A stretch of 64,000 nucleotides of DNA from Candidatus Omnitrophota bacterium. GTDB taxonomy: Bacteria; Omnitrophota; Gorgyraeia; JAUYCX01. The notes beneath the pieces were generated by a model, which was not told the DNA's origin, did no database searches, and was given only the letters and a program-made list of their open reading frames with translations. Positions 50,315-59,438 of the stretch are shown piece after piece. Where the stretch lies: positions 1 to 64,000 of the forward strand of contig JAUYCX010000045.1 of assembly GCA_030692045.1 (NCBI GenBank), read 5' to 3'. Positions within the stretch are counted from its first letter, which is position 1. Each line of letters starts with the position of its first letter. The translations under genes and the position numbers were made by a program.

Positions 50315-51750
50315 AATTTTCTCCAGAATACTCCATCTTTAGTGTCTTCCAAAATAATTCCCTTTTTTTCTAATTCTTTTCTAATTTTATCGGCCTCCTC
50401 AAAGTTTTTATTCTTACGTGCCTTATCCCGCTGTAAAACTTTTTCTTCAATTTCTTTTTCTGAAATTCCCATTTCTACATGAGGATTTAATATGGCCGCT
50501 TTGATTTTTAACGACTCTACTATCTTGATATTAACATTTATTCTTAAGGATATGCCTAAAACATTTAATAGTTCTTTTACGGTTTTATTGACGCTGTTGC
50601 TGAATTCGGAATTTTCAATATTTTTATTAGCAAAATTCACTAAGCCAAAGATAACAGCCAAAGCTTGAGGAGTATTAAAATCGTCATCCATTACTTCTAT
50701 AAACTTATTCTTTTTGCTTTCAATCTCATTAAATCTATGGGTCTCTAAATTATCACTGGGAACTTTGGCTATGATATTTATATTTGAAATTCTTTCCAAT
50801 TCCTTTTTCGCTTCTTGTATTCTCTCTTCAGAAAAATCTATAGGACTAGAATAATGCGACGACAAAAAGAATAATTTTAAAATATCTGCATTATTATATT
50901 TATTCATAAAGTCTTTTATCGTCACAAAATTCCCCAAAGACTTTGCCATTTTCTGACCATTGATGGTTAGAAGTCCATGATGAAGCCAATATTTGGCAAA
51001 TGGTTTACCAGTTATAGCTTCGCTTTGGGCAATCTCATTTTCATGATGCGGAAAGATTAAATCCCTTCCTCCGGCATGAATATCTAAGGTTTGGGTTTTT
51101 AAGAATTTTGAGCTCATCACTGAACATTCAATATGCCATCCGGGCCTTCCCTTTCCCCAAGGGCTTTCCCAATTGTGCTCGCCTTCCTTAGATTTTTTCC
51201 AGAGTGCGAAATCAAGCGGGTCTCTCTTTTTAGGGTCTTTTTCAATTCTTACAGCCTCAAGCATTTGTTCAATACTTTGTCCGGAAAGCCTGCCATAATC
51301 TTTAAATTGTCTGACACTAAAATAAACATCGCCCTCAACTTCATAGGCAAAGCCTCTTTCAATTAGTGCCCTGATATGCTCAATCATTTCAGGAATATTC
51401 TCTGTAGCTTTTGGCTCAGGATTTGTCTGGTCTATACCTAAACTCTTTAAATCCCTTTTATAGCTTTCTATATATTTTTGTGCAACCTCTGAAGTAGTTA
51501 TGCCCAATTCCTTTGCCTTATTTATAATTTTATCGTCGATATCTGTGATATTTCTTATAAAAGTTACTTCATAATTTCTATATTTTAAATATCTTGTAAT
51601 AACATCAAAGATATACAGGCTTCTTGCGTGTCCAATGTGACAATCATCATATACAGTTACACCGCAAGAATACATTTTGACCTTTCCTGTCTCAAGGGGA
51701 AAAAAATCAACCTTTTTCTTGGTTAAAGAATCGTAAATTCTAATTGGCAT
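50311..51750 (-). CDS. cysS: Cysteinyl-tRNA synthetase
   Basis: The 479-residue protein has CGVTVYDDCHIGHARSLYIF (HIGH motif with the zinc Cys), GWHIECSVMSSKFL, FPHHENEIAQSEA and KMAKSLGNFVT (KMSKS variant). It attaches cysteine to tRNA. cysE, which makes O-acetylserine for cysteine synthesis, lies directly upstream, so cysteine supply and use are adjacent. Confidence 0.96.
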   Translation of the reverse strand: MPIRIYDSLTKKKVDFFPLETGKVKMYSCGVTVYDDCHIGHARSLYIFDVITRYLKYRNYEVTFIRNITDIDDKIINKAKELGITTSEVAQKYIESYKRDLKSLGIDQTNPEPKATENIPEMIEHIRALIERGFAYEVEGDVYFSVRQFKDYGRLSGQSIEQMLEAVRIEKDPKKRDPLDFALWKKSKEGEHNWESPWGKGRPGWHIECSVMSSKFLKTQTLDIHAGGRDLIFPHHENEIAQSEAITGKPFAKYWLHHGLLTINGQKMAKSLGNFVTIKDFMNKYNNADILKLFFLSSHYSSPIDFSEERIQEAKKELERISNINIIAKVPSDNLETHRFNEIESKKNKFIEVMDDDFNTPQALAVIFGLVNFANKNIENSEFSNSVNKTVKELLNVLGISLRINVNIKIVESLKIKAAILNPHVEMGISEKEIEEKVLQRDKARKNKNFEEADKIRKELEKKGIILEDTKDGVFWRKL

Positions 51751-51780
51751 TTAATTTTAAGGAAAATTTAAGGAGTGGCT

Positions 51781-52464
51781 TTATTTGTTCTTCTTTTCTA
51801 ATGACTCAACTCTTCTTTCCAGCTCATCAATTATCTGCATAATGGGGTCGACGATATGGATATGGTCAAGGTCAATATCTATTTTTCTGCCGTCCTGTTT
51901 AGTGATTCTTCCAGGAACGCCCACAACTGTAGAATTGGCTGGCACATCTTTTATCACAACTGCATTAGCCCCAATATAAGAATTATCTCCCACGGTAATG
52001 TTTCCTAAAATCTTAGCCCCTGCACCCACAACTACATTATTGCCAAGCGTTGGATGGCGTTTGCCTTTTTCTCTTCCTGTTCCGCCTAAGGTTACTCCCT
52101 GATAAAGTAACACACCCTCTCCCAAGAGAGAAGTTTCACCAATCACAACACCCATGCCATGATCAATAAATAAGCCCTTACCAATTGTTGCTCCAGGATG
52201 AATTTCTATGCCTGTAATGTGTCTGGCTAACTGTGAAATTAAGCGAGGAATAATTGGTACCTTTCTTTTTAAAAGCCAATGGGCTATTTTATAGAAGATA
52301 ATTGCATGCAATCCGGAATAAAGTAAAATTATCTCTAAATTACTTTTTGCTGCCGGGTCTTTAGACTTTGCCGCGTTAATCTCTGGTACAAATAAAATAG
52401 AAATAATTAATATTTTTACCGCCGCCAATAAAAATATTATAAGTAGTATAGTCAACCAGAACAT
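51781..52464 (-). CDS. cysE: Serine O-acetyltransferase
   Basis: The 227-residue protein has an N-terminal hydrophobic helix (about 2-27), then a left-handed beta-helix acetyltransferase: [60 protein letters not shown]. It matches the EpsC-type CysE. It makes O-acetylserine from serine and acetyl-CoA. The membrane helix at the start is unusual for soluble CysE. Confidence 0.93.
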   Translation of the reverse strand: MFWLTILLIIFLLAAVKILIISILFVPEINAAKSKDPAAKSNLEIILLYSGLHAIIFYKIAHWLLKRKVPIIPRLISQLARHITGIEIHPGATIGKGLFIDHGMGVVIGETSLLGEGVLLYQGVTLGGTGREKGKRHPTLGNNVVVGAGAKILGNITVGDNSYIGANAVVIKDVPANSTVVGVPGRITKQDGRKIDIDLDHIHIVDPIMQIIDELERRVESLEKKNK

Positions 52465-52478
52465 AAAACTAACCCCCT

Positions 52479-52955
52479 TTATTTCTGCAACAAAGCAATT
52501 GCATACGCAGCAATTGCCGAAGCCCCCCCACCAAAACCCATACCTTCTTGGGTTGTTGCTTTTATATTAATATCCTCAAAATCTATTTTTAAAGTCTTGC
52601 AAATTGTCTGGCGCATTTGATTTTTAAACGGGCCTATGGTTGGCCTATCGGCAATTACTACTGTATCTATATTTGTGATTTTGAAACCTTCATTTTCAAC
52701 TAACTTTATAACCTTCTTTAAAAGCTCGAGGCTACTGATATTGCAATATGCCTCATCGGTGTTAGGAAAATGCTCTCCGATATCCCCTTTGGAAAGCGCG
52801 CCTAACAAGGCATCGCAGATAGCGTGCAAAAGCACATCTGCATCTGAGTGGCCGAATAGTCCTTTTATATAAGGAATTTCTACTCCTCCTAAAATAAGTT
52901 TTCTTCCTTCAACCAAACGGTGGATATCGTAACCAATGCCAATTCTGTTTTCCAT
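52479..52955 (-). CDS. ispF: 2-C-methyl-D-erythritol 2,4-cyclodiphosphate synthase
   Basis: The 158-residue protein has the IspF motifs [20 protein letters not shown] with the metal Asp and His, [20 protein letters not shown] and [12 protein letters not shown]. It belongs to the MEP isoprenoid pathway. ispD is the gene directly upstream, 15 bp away, an order found in many bacteria. Confidence 0.96.
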   Translation of the reverse strand: MENRIGIGYDIHRLVEGRKLILGGVEIPYIKGLFGHSDADVLLHAICDALLGALSKGDIGEHFPNTDEAYCNISSLELLKKVIKLVENEGFKITNIDTVVIADRPTIGPFKNQMRQTICKTLKIDFEDINIKATTQEGMGFGGGASAIAAYAIALLQK

Positions 52956-52970
52956 TTTTATGAGACCTAT

Positions 52971-53657
52971 TTATGTCTTAAAATTTTTAACAATTCCCTC
53001 TGCGACAATCAAATCTTCAGGGGTTGTAATTTTGATATTTGTATAACTTCCCATAACCACTTTAACTCTGTATCCTAATCTTTCTAATAAAACAGCGTCG
53101 TCGGTAAAACTAAACTTTCTTAACCTATTGTAGCCACTCAAAATTAAATCTTTTCTAAATACTTGCGGGGTCATAACCTCACATAAGACATCTCTATTTA
53201 AGGTTTCCACCACCTCTGATTTATTTAAATCTACTTTTTTTATAGTTGCTTTTGCGGGGACTGCCAAGATTGCTGCACCAAATTTCTTAGCAGATTTTAC
53301 CACTTCTGAAATAGATTTTTGACTGATAAATGGCCTCACGGCGTCATGAATTAACACAAAATCTGTATCTTCACTTATTGCCTTAAGACCATTGGCAACT
53401 GATTGGCTTCTGGTTACACCACCCAGAATAATATTTTTAACCTTCTTAAGACCAAAGTGTTTAATATTTTTCCTAAAGGCATCTATGTAATTTCTGCTTA
53501 CCACCAAAATGATTTCATTAATTAATTTTGATTTAGACAGATTCTCTAAGGTGTGGATAACAATTGGTTTTCTATTTAAGAGCACAAGGGGTTTAGCGAT
53601 TTTCTTATTTAATCTTTCACCAAGGCCTGCCGAAGGAACTATTGCTGTTACTTTCAT
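52971..53657 (-). CDS. ispD: 2-C-methyl-D-erythritol 4-phosphate cytidylyltransferase
   Basis: The 228-residue protein has the nucleotide-binding AIVPSAGLGERLNKKIAKPL, where S-A-G-L-G-E-R replaces the commoner A-A-G-x-G-x-R. It also has LIHDAVRPFIS, VPAKATIKKV and TDDAVLLERLGY. It makes CDP-methylerythritol. It overlaps the PIN/TRAM gene by 4 bp. Confidence 0.95.
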   Translation of the reverse strand: MKVTAIVPSAGLGERLNKKIAKPLVLLNRKPIVIHTLENLSKSKLINEIILVVSRNYIDAFRKNIKHFGLKKVKNIILGGVTRSQSVANGLKAISEDTDFVLIHDAVRPFISQKSISEVVKSAKKFGAAILAVPAKATIKKVDLNKSEVVETLNRDVLCEVMTPQVFRKDLILSGYNRLRKFSFTDDAVLLERLGYRVKVVMGSYTNIKITTPEDLIVAEGIVKNFKT

Positions 53658-54637
53658 TTATTTTCTAATTTGGCAAAAATCATTCTACCTGCCTGAGTTT
53701 GCAAGACTGAAGTAACATTTACCTTAGCTAACTGCCCAATTAATTTGCGGGCATCCTCAACAACCACCATAGTTCCGTCATCCAAATAAGCCACAGCCTG
53801 ATTAAACTCCTTGCCTTCCTTTAAGAGTCTTACCTCCATTACCTCTCCCGGAAAAACTACTGGCTTTAAGGCATTGGCAAGTTCATTGATATTCAAAACC
53901 TTAACCCCCTGTAAAGCGGCAATGCGGTTTAAATTAAAATCGGTTGTAAATATCTTCGCCTCTAAAACCTTGGCTAAACGGACTAACTGTGCATCCACAT
54001 CTTCTGTGGTAGAGACATCCTCTTCATGAATTCTAATATCAATTGCAGTATCCTTTTGCATTGCCTGCAGCATCTCCAAACCACGCCTGCCGCGCTGGCG
54101 TTTTATAGGATCAGAAGAATCAGCAATATGCTGAAGTTCCCCTAACACAAAACGCGGCACAAGAAGCCTGGCTTCAAAAAACTTAGTCTTATAAATATCC
54201 ACAATTCTTCCGTCGATAATAGCGCTGGTATCTAAAATAATCATTTCCTCTTTAATGTCTTGCCGCCTAAACCTTATGTAGGGAATTATTATATTAAATT
54301 CATCCTTGCCCCTTATAGCCATAACTGCGCCTAAATAGGAAAATACCAATGTCAGAATTACCCTAAGTAACGAGGTAACTATAACCCCTAAAGGCAAAAT
54401 GGCAAATATGTCAGATATCAATTTTGCCATAATTATTCCCAGAATCAAACCAAATACTACACTGGACAAGCCTCTTACAGAGACCCTGCGCATACCAGAT
54501 TCTAGGAAAATAATTATCAAACTCGCAATCAATCCTATAACGATGCCTAAAAAAGTCATATCATTGATATTGCCAATCTGATAACCAATAACCATGCTTA
54601 TGATAATGAAAAAAATACGAATAAAAATTAATGTCAT
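53654..54637 (-). CDS. PIN-TRAM domain membrane protein (YacL-like)
   Basis: The 327-residue protein has four membrane segments (about 2-20, 26-46, 56-78 and 84-106). A PIN domain follows, with ILDTSAIIDGRIVDIYKTKF, LGELQHIADSSD, DAQLVRLAK and IFTTDFNLNRIAA acidic residues. The C-terminal TRAM domain spans about 265-325. This is the YacL family, membrane-bound proteins with a predicted nuclease core of unknown role. The genes order radA-yacL-ispD-ispF is the same as in Firmicutes. Confidence 0.93.
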   Translation of the reverse strand: MTLIFIRIFFIIISMVIGYQIGNINDMTFLGIVIGLIASLIIIFLESGMRRVSVRGLSSVVFGLILGIIMAKLISDIFAILPLGVIVTSLLRVILTLVFSYLGAVMAIRGKDEFNIIIPYIRFRRQDIKEEMIILDTSAIIDGRIVDIYKTKFFEARLLVPRFVLGELQHIADSSDPIKRQRGRRGLEMLQAMQKDTAIDIRIHEEDVSTTEDVDAQLVRLAKVLEAKIFTTDFNLNRIAALQGVKVLNINELANALKPVVFPGEVMEVRLLKEGKEFNQAVAYLDDGTMVVVEDARKLIGQLAKVNVTSVLQTQAGRMIFAKLENK

Positions 54638-54648
54638 AAGTCCTCCTC

Positions 54649-54686
54649 AAATGATTCCGCCACGAAACTTGGCGGACGAATTTGAC
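54649..54686. repeat. Single palindromic hairpin of the tandem-GA family
   Basis: TCAAATGATTCCGCCA pairs with TGGCGGACGAATTTGA around CGAAACT. The stem has a tandem G.A/A.G mismatch six base pairs from its base, just as in the arms of the elements at 32636-32891 and 61860-62109. It lies directly after the SD region of the PIN/TRAM gene. Confidence 0.75.
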
Positions 54687-54738
54687 CCCGCCCTTTTGGC
54701 AGTTTGTATTTTTTCCGCTTTTGCCAAAAGGGCGGGGT
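54685..54738 (-). terminator. Strong hairpin overlapping the radA stop codon
   Basis: ACCCCGCCCTTTTGGCA (54685-54701) and TGCCAAAAGGGCGGGGT (54722-54738) are perfect 17-bp reverse complements with a 20-nt loop. The last arm ends at the radA stop codon. No T-run follows on the minus strand, so it may act as an attenuator or mRNA-stabilising structure rather than a full terminator between radA and the PIN/TRAM gene. Confidence 0.6.
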
Positions 54739-56099
54739 TAAATTAACTCCAATGCCTCTTCTACCCAATCAATGCCTAAAATTTCAATCTTGCCATTTTT
54801 TAAATCGAGTTTACTCTTCAGATTATTATTAGGCAAAAGACAACGTTTAAAACCTAACTTTTGAGCTTCATTAATACGCACAATAGCCTGGCTAATACTT
54901 CTTACCTCTGATGCCAAACCCACCTCTCCCAAAAGAACTATCTCGGGGCTTACGTTTTTTTCCAGCAGGGCAGAAGCAATTGCAACTACAACGCCTAAAT
55001 CTGCAGCAGGGTCAATTATCTTTATACCCCCTGCAACATTTAAGAAAATATCCTTGTCAGCGAGGTGTAAACCAATTTTTTTTTCTAATACTGCAACTAA
55101 GAGTGACAGACGATTATAATCAAATCCCTGACTTCTGCGGCGAACCATTCCAAAACTGGCAGAGCTAACAAGTGCTTGAATTTCCACTAACATTGGTCTA
55201 GTTCCTTCCAAAATTGAAACTACCACTGACCCTGCCGTATCCTTTGGCCGCTCAGAGAGAAAAATCTCAGAAGGGTTTGTTACCTGTCTTAATCCTAAAC
55301 TTGTCATTTCAAAAACACCGATTTCATTTGTTGAGCCAAACCTGTTTTTGGTTGCCCTTAAAATCCGATAAATTGAATAACGTTCGCCTTCAAAATAGAG
55401 AACAGTATCTACAATATGTTCCAGCACGCGCGGGCCTGCCAAGGCACCCTCTTTGGTTACATGTCCAATGATAAATAAAGCAATTCCCTTAGTTTTAGCT
55501 AAGTGAGTTAAAATGCCGGCGCACTCCCTCACCTGACTGACACTTCCTGGGCTGCTGGAAATTTCAGGTTGATAAATTACCTGTATTGAATCAATAATCA
55601 CAACATCTGGAGAAAGCCGATTGATATATTCAATGATTAAATTTAAATCAATTTGATTTACAATGTAGAAATTGTCTTTCGGTTTTGTGCCAAGCCTATC
55701 AGCGCGTAATTTTGTCTGCTTAACAGATTCCTCTCCGCTTATATATAAAACCTTGTATCCGCCAAGACTTAAAAGGGAGCTGGCTTGTAGCGACAATGTA
55801 GATTTCCCAATTCCAGGGTCACCGCCAATTAAAATTACTGAGCCAGGAACAATCCCTCCACCTAAAACCCTGTCTAATTCTTCTATGCCAATTTTTAAAC
55901 GATGGTCTTCTTTTATATTAACTTCAGAAAGTAGAACTGGCGCATCCCCTGTATTAATTGTTTGACGCAAATTGGAGGGATTATCCACAAAATTCTCTTC
56001 GACAAAAGAATTCCAGCTACCGCAACCAGCGCATTTACCTACCCATTTTGGAGACTGAGCTGCGCAATTTTGACAGACAAATATAACTTTAGTCTTCAT
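54738..56099 (-). CDS. radA: DNA repair protein RadA
   Basis: The 453-residue protein has a zinc finger CQNCAAQSPKWVGKCAGC (9-26), Walker A GGDPGIGKSTL (about 92-102), the RadA-specific KNRFGSTNEIG and a Lon-like C-terminal domain (FLNVAGGIKIIDPAADLGVV). It drives branch migration during recombination. It overlaps mlaD by 4 bp. Confidence 0.96.
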   Translation of the reverse strand: MKTKVIFVCQNCAAQSPKWVGKCAGCGSWNSFVEENFVDNPSNLRQTINTGDAPVLLSEVNIKEDHRLKIGIEELDRVLGGGIVPGSVILIGGDPGIGKSTLSLQASSLLSLGGYKVLYISGEESVKQTKLRADRLGTKPKDNFYIVNQIDLNLIIEYINRLSPDVVIIDSIQVIYQPEISSSPGSVSQVRECAGILTHLAKTKGIALFIIGHVTKEGALAGPRVLEHIVDTVLYFEGERYSIYRILRATKNRFGSTNEIGVFEMTSLGLRQVTNPSEIFLSERPKDTAGSVVVSILEGTRPMLVEIQALVSSASFGMVRRRSQGFDYNRLSLLVAVLEKKIGLHLADKDIFLNVAGGIKIIDPAADLGVVVAIASALLEKNVSPEIVLLGEVGLASEVRSISQAIVRINEAQKLGFKRCLLPNNNLKSKLDLKNGKIEILGIDWVEEALELI

Positions 56100-56821
56100 T
56101 TATCCTTAACTTTTTTCTCTTTAGTTTTAAATAATAATTTCCAAGGATGTTTTTTGATGTCTTCGGCAAAGCTTTCCAAGTCATTGTAAATCTTCTCATC
56201 ATACAAAAGCTTTCCTACGGTTCCCTGGCCATCCTTGACCCTCGATAAAACAGTATTTGCCGAATCAGAAAGGTTCTTCAAATTCTCTATCATCTCTTTA
56301 AGACTCTTGCGATTTACCTCATCCTTTACTACCTCATTAAATCCTTCAAGGCTGTCTTCAAGTTTTAGAGCGATTTTTCTGCCCATCTCAGCCAGCTCTT
56401 CCATAGCTATAGGATCAACACCAACCAACTGGTCGCCAGTCTTTAAGAATGAGCTGTAATTTTTGCCTGGAATAATTTCCACGTATTTTTCTCCCAACAG
56501 GCCTAACTGGTTAATCCAAGCCTTGGAATCAACAGGCACCTTTGCATCAGCATTAAGCCAAGCTAAAATCTCAATCCGGGTTTTTTGCAAATTAGAATCA
56601 TAAAAGATCCTAATATCCTGAACCTTACCCATATCTACCCCAGCTAATCTTAAAGGTGCAGATTTTTTTAAACCATTAGCAAAACCAAAAATAATCTTTA
56701 AATTCCACCCTGGTTTAAACAATGAAATATCGCTAATCAAGAAAACAAATCCTGACAAAACTATTAAAGCAATTAAAACAAAGATGCCTACCTTTAGCTC
56801 TAAATTTTGTTCTACAGCCAT
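56096..56821 (-). CDS. mlaD: MlaD-like MCE-domain protein
   Basis: The 241-residue protein has one membrane helix (about 11-31) and an MCE domain (about 38-117, KIIFGFANGLKKSAPLRLAG, GLLGEKYVEIIPG). A helical tail follows with LSDSANTVLSRVKDGQGTVG and KLLYDEKIYNDLE. MlaD binds lipid in the periplasm and works with MlaE/MlaF, encoded next. It lies 12 bp after mlaF. Confidence 0.93.
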   Translation of the reverse strand: MAVEQNLELKVGIFVLIALIVLSGFVFLISDISLFKPGWNLKIIFGFANGLKKSAPLRLAGVDMGKVQDIRIFYDSNLQKTRIEILAWLNADAKVPVDSKAWINQLGLLGEKYVEIIPGKNYSSFLKTGDQLVGVDPIAMEELAEMGRKIALKLEDSLEGFNEVVKDEVNRKSLKEMIENLKNLSDSANTVLSRVKDGQGTVGKLLYDEKIYNDLESFAEDIKKHPWKLLFKTKEKKVKDK

Positions 56822-56833
56822 TTATTGACCTCC

Positions 56834-57607
56834 TTATTCCAAATGTCCAAACACTAAATTTTCTGCCTCAGTTATGGGACCAATGCTTGCGCCAGAGATA
56901 AATTGCTTAACAATTGGATGCGATGTATTACGAATATCCTCAGATCTACCTTCAGCAATTATCTTTCCGTGATACATCATGGCAATTGAATCAGCCACTT
57001 TATAGGCGCTATTCATATCGTGAGTAACAACAATTGAGGTAATCTTTAGTTTTTCTCGAGTCTCAATTATCAGATTATTTACAGCATCAGCAGTTATAGG
57101 GTCAACGCCGGTTGTAGGTTCATCGTAAAGAACAATCTTTGGCCTTATGCATAAGGCGCGGGCTAAGGCCACGCGCTTTCTCATTCCACCGCTCAAATCC
57201 GAAGGCATCATATCCTCAATGTCCTTTAGCCCCACCAAAGAAAGTGCTTCCCTAACCTTTTCCCGAACCATTTTTTTATCCAGTTTGTGAAATTCATTTA
57301 GCACAAATGCGACATTATCAGCCACACTTAATGAATCAAATAAAGCACCGCCTTGAAAAACCAAGCCAATACCCATGCGTACCTTGTTTAATTCCTTTTC
57401 GCTTAAATCCGTAATCTCCTGACCATCAATCTTAATAGAGCCGGAGTCGGGTTTTAAAATTCCGGTGATATGCTTTAAAAGCACGCTTTTCCCACAGCCT
57501 GACCTACCAATAATCACTTTTGTTTCCCCGCTTTTAATTGTCAGACTTAGATTATCCAAAACCATGTGTGCATTAAATGACCTGCAGATATTAGTTATTT
57601 CAATCAT
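56834..57607 (-). CDS. mlaF: MlaF-like ABC ATPase
   Basis: From the chosen start the protein is 257 residues. It has Walker A GRSGCGKSVLLKH, signature LSGGMRKRVALARAL, Walker B IVLYDEPTTGVDP and the H-loop TSIVVTHDM. It energises lipid movement between membranes. The frame extends to 57646, but the ATG at 57607 follows the mlaE stop and matches homolog starts (IEITNICRSF). Confidence 0.94.
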   Translation of the reverse strand: MIEITNICRSFNAHMVLDNLSLTIKSGETKVIIGRSGCGKSVLLKHITGILKPDSGSIKIDGQEITDLSEKELNKVRMGIGLVFQGGALFDSLSVADNVAFVLNEFHKLDKKMVREKVREALSLVGLKDIEDMMPSDLSGGMRKRVALARALCIRPKIVLYDEPTTGVDPITADAVNNLIIETREKLKITSIVVTHDMNSAYKVADSIAMMYHGKIIAEGRSEDIRNTSHPIVKQFISGASIGPITEAENLVFGHLE

Positions 57608-57609
57608 TA

Positions 57610-58389
57610 TTAAAAGATAAAATAAAATATGGCGGTAAATAAACAATCGCTGGTGATAATCAAGATAAAGGAAGTTACAACCGAAACCGTTGTTGCATGG
57701 CCCACACCTTCAGCTCCGCCTTTTGTTTTTAAACCTTCGTAGCAACCTACCAATGCAATAATCATGCCAAAAAATACAGTTTTAATTAAACCGGTCATCA
57801 CATCCTTTACTACCAGAGCATCCAAGGTCATATTTATATACATTTGAGAACCGATTGAAAGTTTATAAACACAAACAATATACCCCCCCAAAATACCGAT
57901 TATGTCTGCGTATACAGTCAAAACTGGCATCATAAATGCTAAAGCCAAAAAGCGAGGCACTACCAAATATTTTACAGGATTTGTTGCCAATGTTCGAAGG
58001 GCATCAATCTGTTCTGTAACTGTCATTGAGCCAATCTCTGCTGTTATGGCAGCCCCAATTCTTCCTGCTACAATCAATGCTGTTAAGACGGGTGCCAATT
58101 CCCTGGTGATAGACACCGCAACTAAATTGGCAATATATATTTCTGCAGAAAGCTTCTGCATCTGGTAGGCAGTCTGCAAAGCCAAAATCATACCAGTAAA
58201 TAACGCAACTAATGAAACAATCGGAAAGCTCTCAATCCCTACTAAACGCGCTTGGGACAATATCCTTTGTCTTTTTAAGGGTCTCTGAGTCAAGCAAAGC
58301 ATTGTTTGAGCAAAAAGAAGGGAAATGTCTCCCAGAAAACGTACAAAATAAATAACCCTTTCTCCTAATCTTCTAATCCATCTTTCCAT
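57610..58389 (-). CDS. mlaE: MlaE-like ABC permease
   Basis: The 259-residue protein has the MlaE fold with five or six membrane segments. ESFPIVSLVALFTGMILALQ, VLTALIVAGRIGAAITAEIG and TEQIDALRTLATNPVKYLVV are the conserved parts, including the coupling helix region. With MlaF and MlaD it forms a phospholipid transporter in the inner membrane. MlaB and MlaC are not seen here. Confidence 0.94.
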   Translation of the reverse strand: MERWIRRLGERVIYFVRFLGDISLLFAQTMLCLTQRPLKRQRILSQARLVGIESFPIVSLVALFTGMILALQTAYQMQKLSAEIYIANLVAVSITRELAPVLTALIVAGRIGAAITAEIGSMTVTEQIDALRTLATNPVKYLVVPRFLALAFMMPVLTVYADIIGILGGYIVCVYKLSIGSQMYINMTLDALVVKDVMTGLIKTVFFGMIIALVGCYEGLKTKGGAEGVGHATTVSVVTSFILIITSDCLFTAIFYFIF

Positions 58390-58460
58390 GTTTTTCTCTT
58401 TAAAAGATTTCTAAAAATTCTGTTAGAACACGTGTTAAAATTGCTTTTTCAAAGCGTTCT

Positions 58461-59438
58461 CTAAAATTTTATTTTATGCTCAACACCGAATATCTCTTGG
58501 TTTTCTTTAAATCTGAGGCCAAATGGGCGATTGGGTTTTAATTTATACTCAAACTCTAATTCATCATCTGAGCCAAACATCTGTTTGCGCCTAATCTTCC
58601 AGGACTGCCAATTAAAACCCTTTTCTTCAGAAGGGTAAATCTTTATTGAATGCTGCTGGCTATTAAAATTATTTAATTCCCGCAGGTCTAATTTACCCTC
58701 TAAATTATATGCCATACCATCTTCATCGATAATGCCAGAATCGATGATATTAATTTTCGGATAAGCGCCCTCTAAATTAACAAAAATGTCGCTATACTTA
58801 ATGTCTTGGATATTTCCGTTTGATGCCCAAAGCTTGCCTCGAAGCTTTAGATTAGAAAGGTTGCCTTCTATTTTTAATTTGCCCTTGACTAACCCTTCTA
58901 ACACCAAATCTTCAATTGGCAAGCCTAAAATCAATGCCAACTCCTTTACATCCATCTCATCTATTTCTAAAACCAATGCAAGGTTAAAAGGAGAGATTAA
59001 ATCAATATTTCCACTTACCAAAATATTTCCCCAAGAAAAAGTGACAAGAGAGAGCTGTTTTTGATTTAACTCAAAAGAGCCTGACATTTCATTGAAGGGT
59101 TTATAATTTAACAGAGAATAATTTGACCAAAACCATCCCTTTAAGGACTTTAGACTACCAGATGAGTCTTTGTAAACCAAACCAGTGCTTTCTAAGCTTG
59201 TGGAGAGGTCAAGATGCGAAACCTTAATGTGCTCTAAATTAGCATTGAAATAATAGTTATTATTAGCTAAAAGTTTAAGTTGAGTGGTAAACTTCTGGTT
59301 TCCTCTAAAATTTATCTGCATCTGAAAAATCCGCTGTAAAAAATTGGCGTCACCTTGAAACATACACAAAGTGTCTGCAAACACTGAAACTGATAAAGCA
59401 AAAATTATACTTAAGCTAATTGCTAACCTATTTCTCAT
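58461..59438 (-). CDS. Exported AsmA/TamB-like beta-rich protein
   Basis: The 325-residue protein has a signal peptide (MRNRLAISLSIIFALSVSVF, cut near A21). Repeats such as LVEGxxKGKLKIEGNLSNLK, LRGKLWASNGNIQDIKYSDI, FVNLEGAYPKINIIDSGIID and LEGKLDLRELNN follow. 'G.l.i.G.l.nl.l.G.l.a..g.i' is the TamB/AsmA C-terminal repeat pattern. It is shorter than TamB and lacks a membrane anchor. Neighbouring mlaE/F/D supports a lipid-transport theme. It overlaps the clpC stop by 4 bp. Confidence 0.68.
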   Translation of the reverse strand: MRNRLAISLSIIFALSVSVFADTLCMFQGDANFLQRIFQMQINFRGNQKFTTQLKLLANNNYYFNANLEHIKVSHLDLSTSLESTGLVYKDSSGSLKSLKGWFWSNYSLLNYKPFNEMSGSFELNQKQLSLVTFSWGNILVSGNIDLISPFNLALVLEIDEMDVKELALILGLPIEDLVLEGLVKGKLKIEGNLSNLKLRGKLWASNGNIQDIKYSDIFVNLEGAYPKINIIDSGIIDEDGMAYNLEGKLDLRELNNFNSQQHSIKIYPSEEKGFNWQSWKIRRKQMFGSDDELEFEYKLKPNRPFGLRFKENQEIFGVEHKIKF

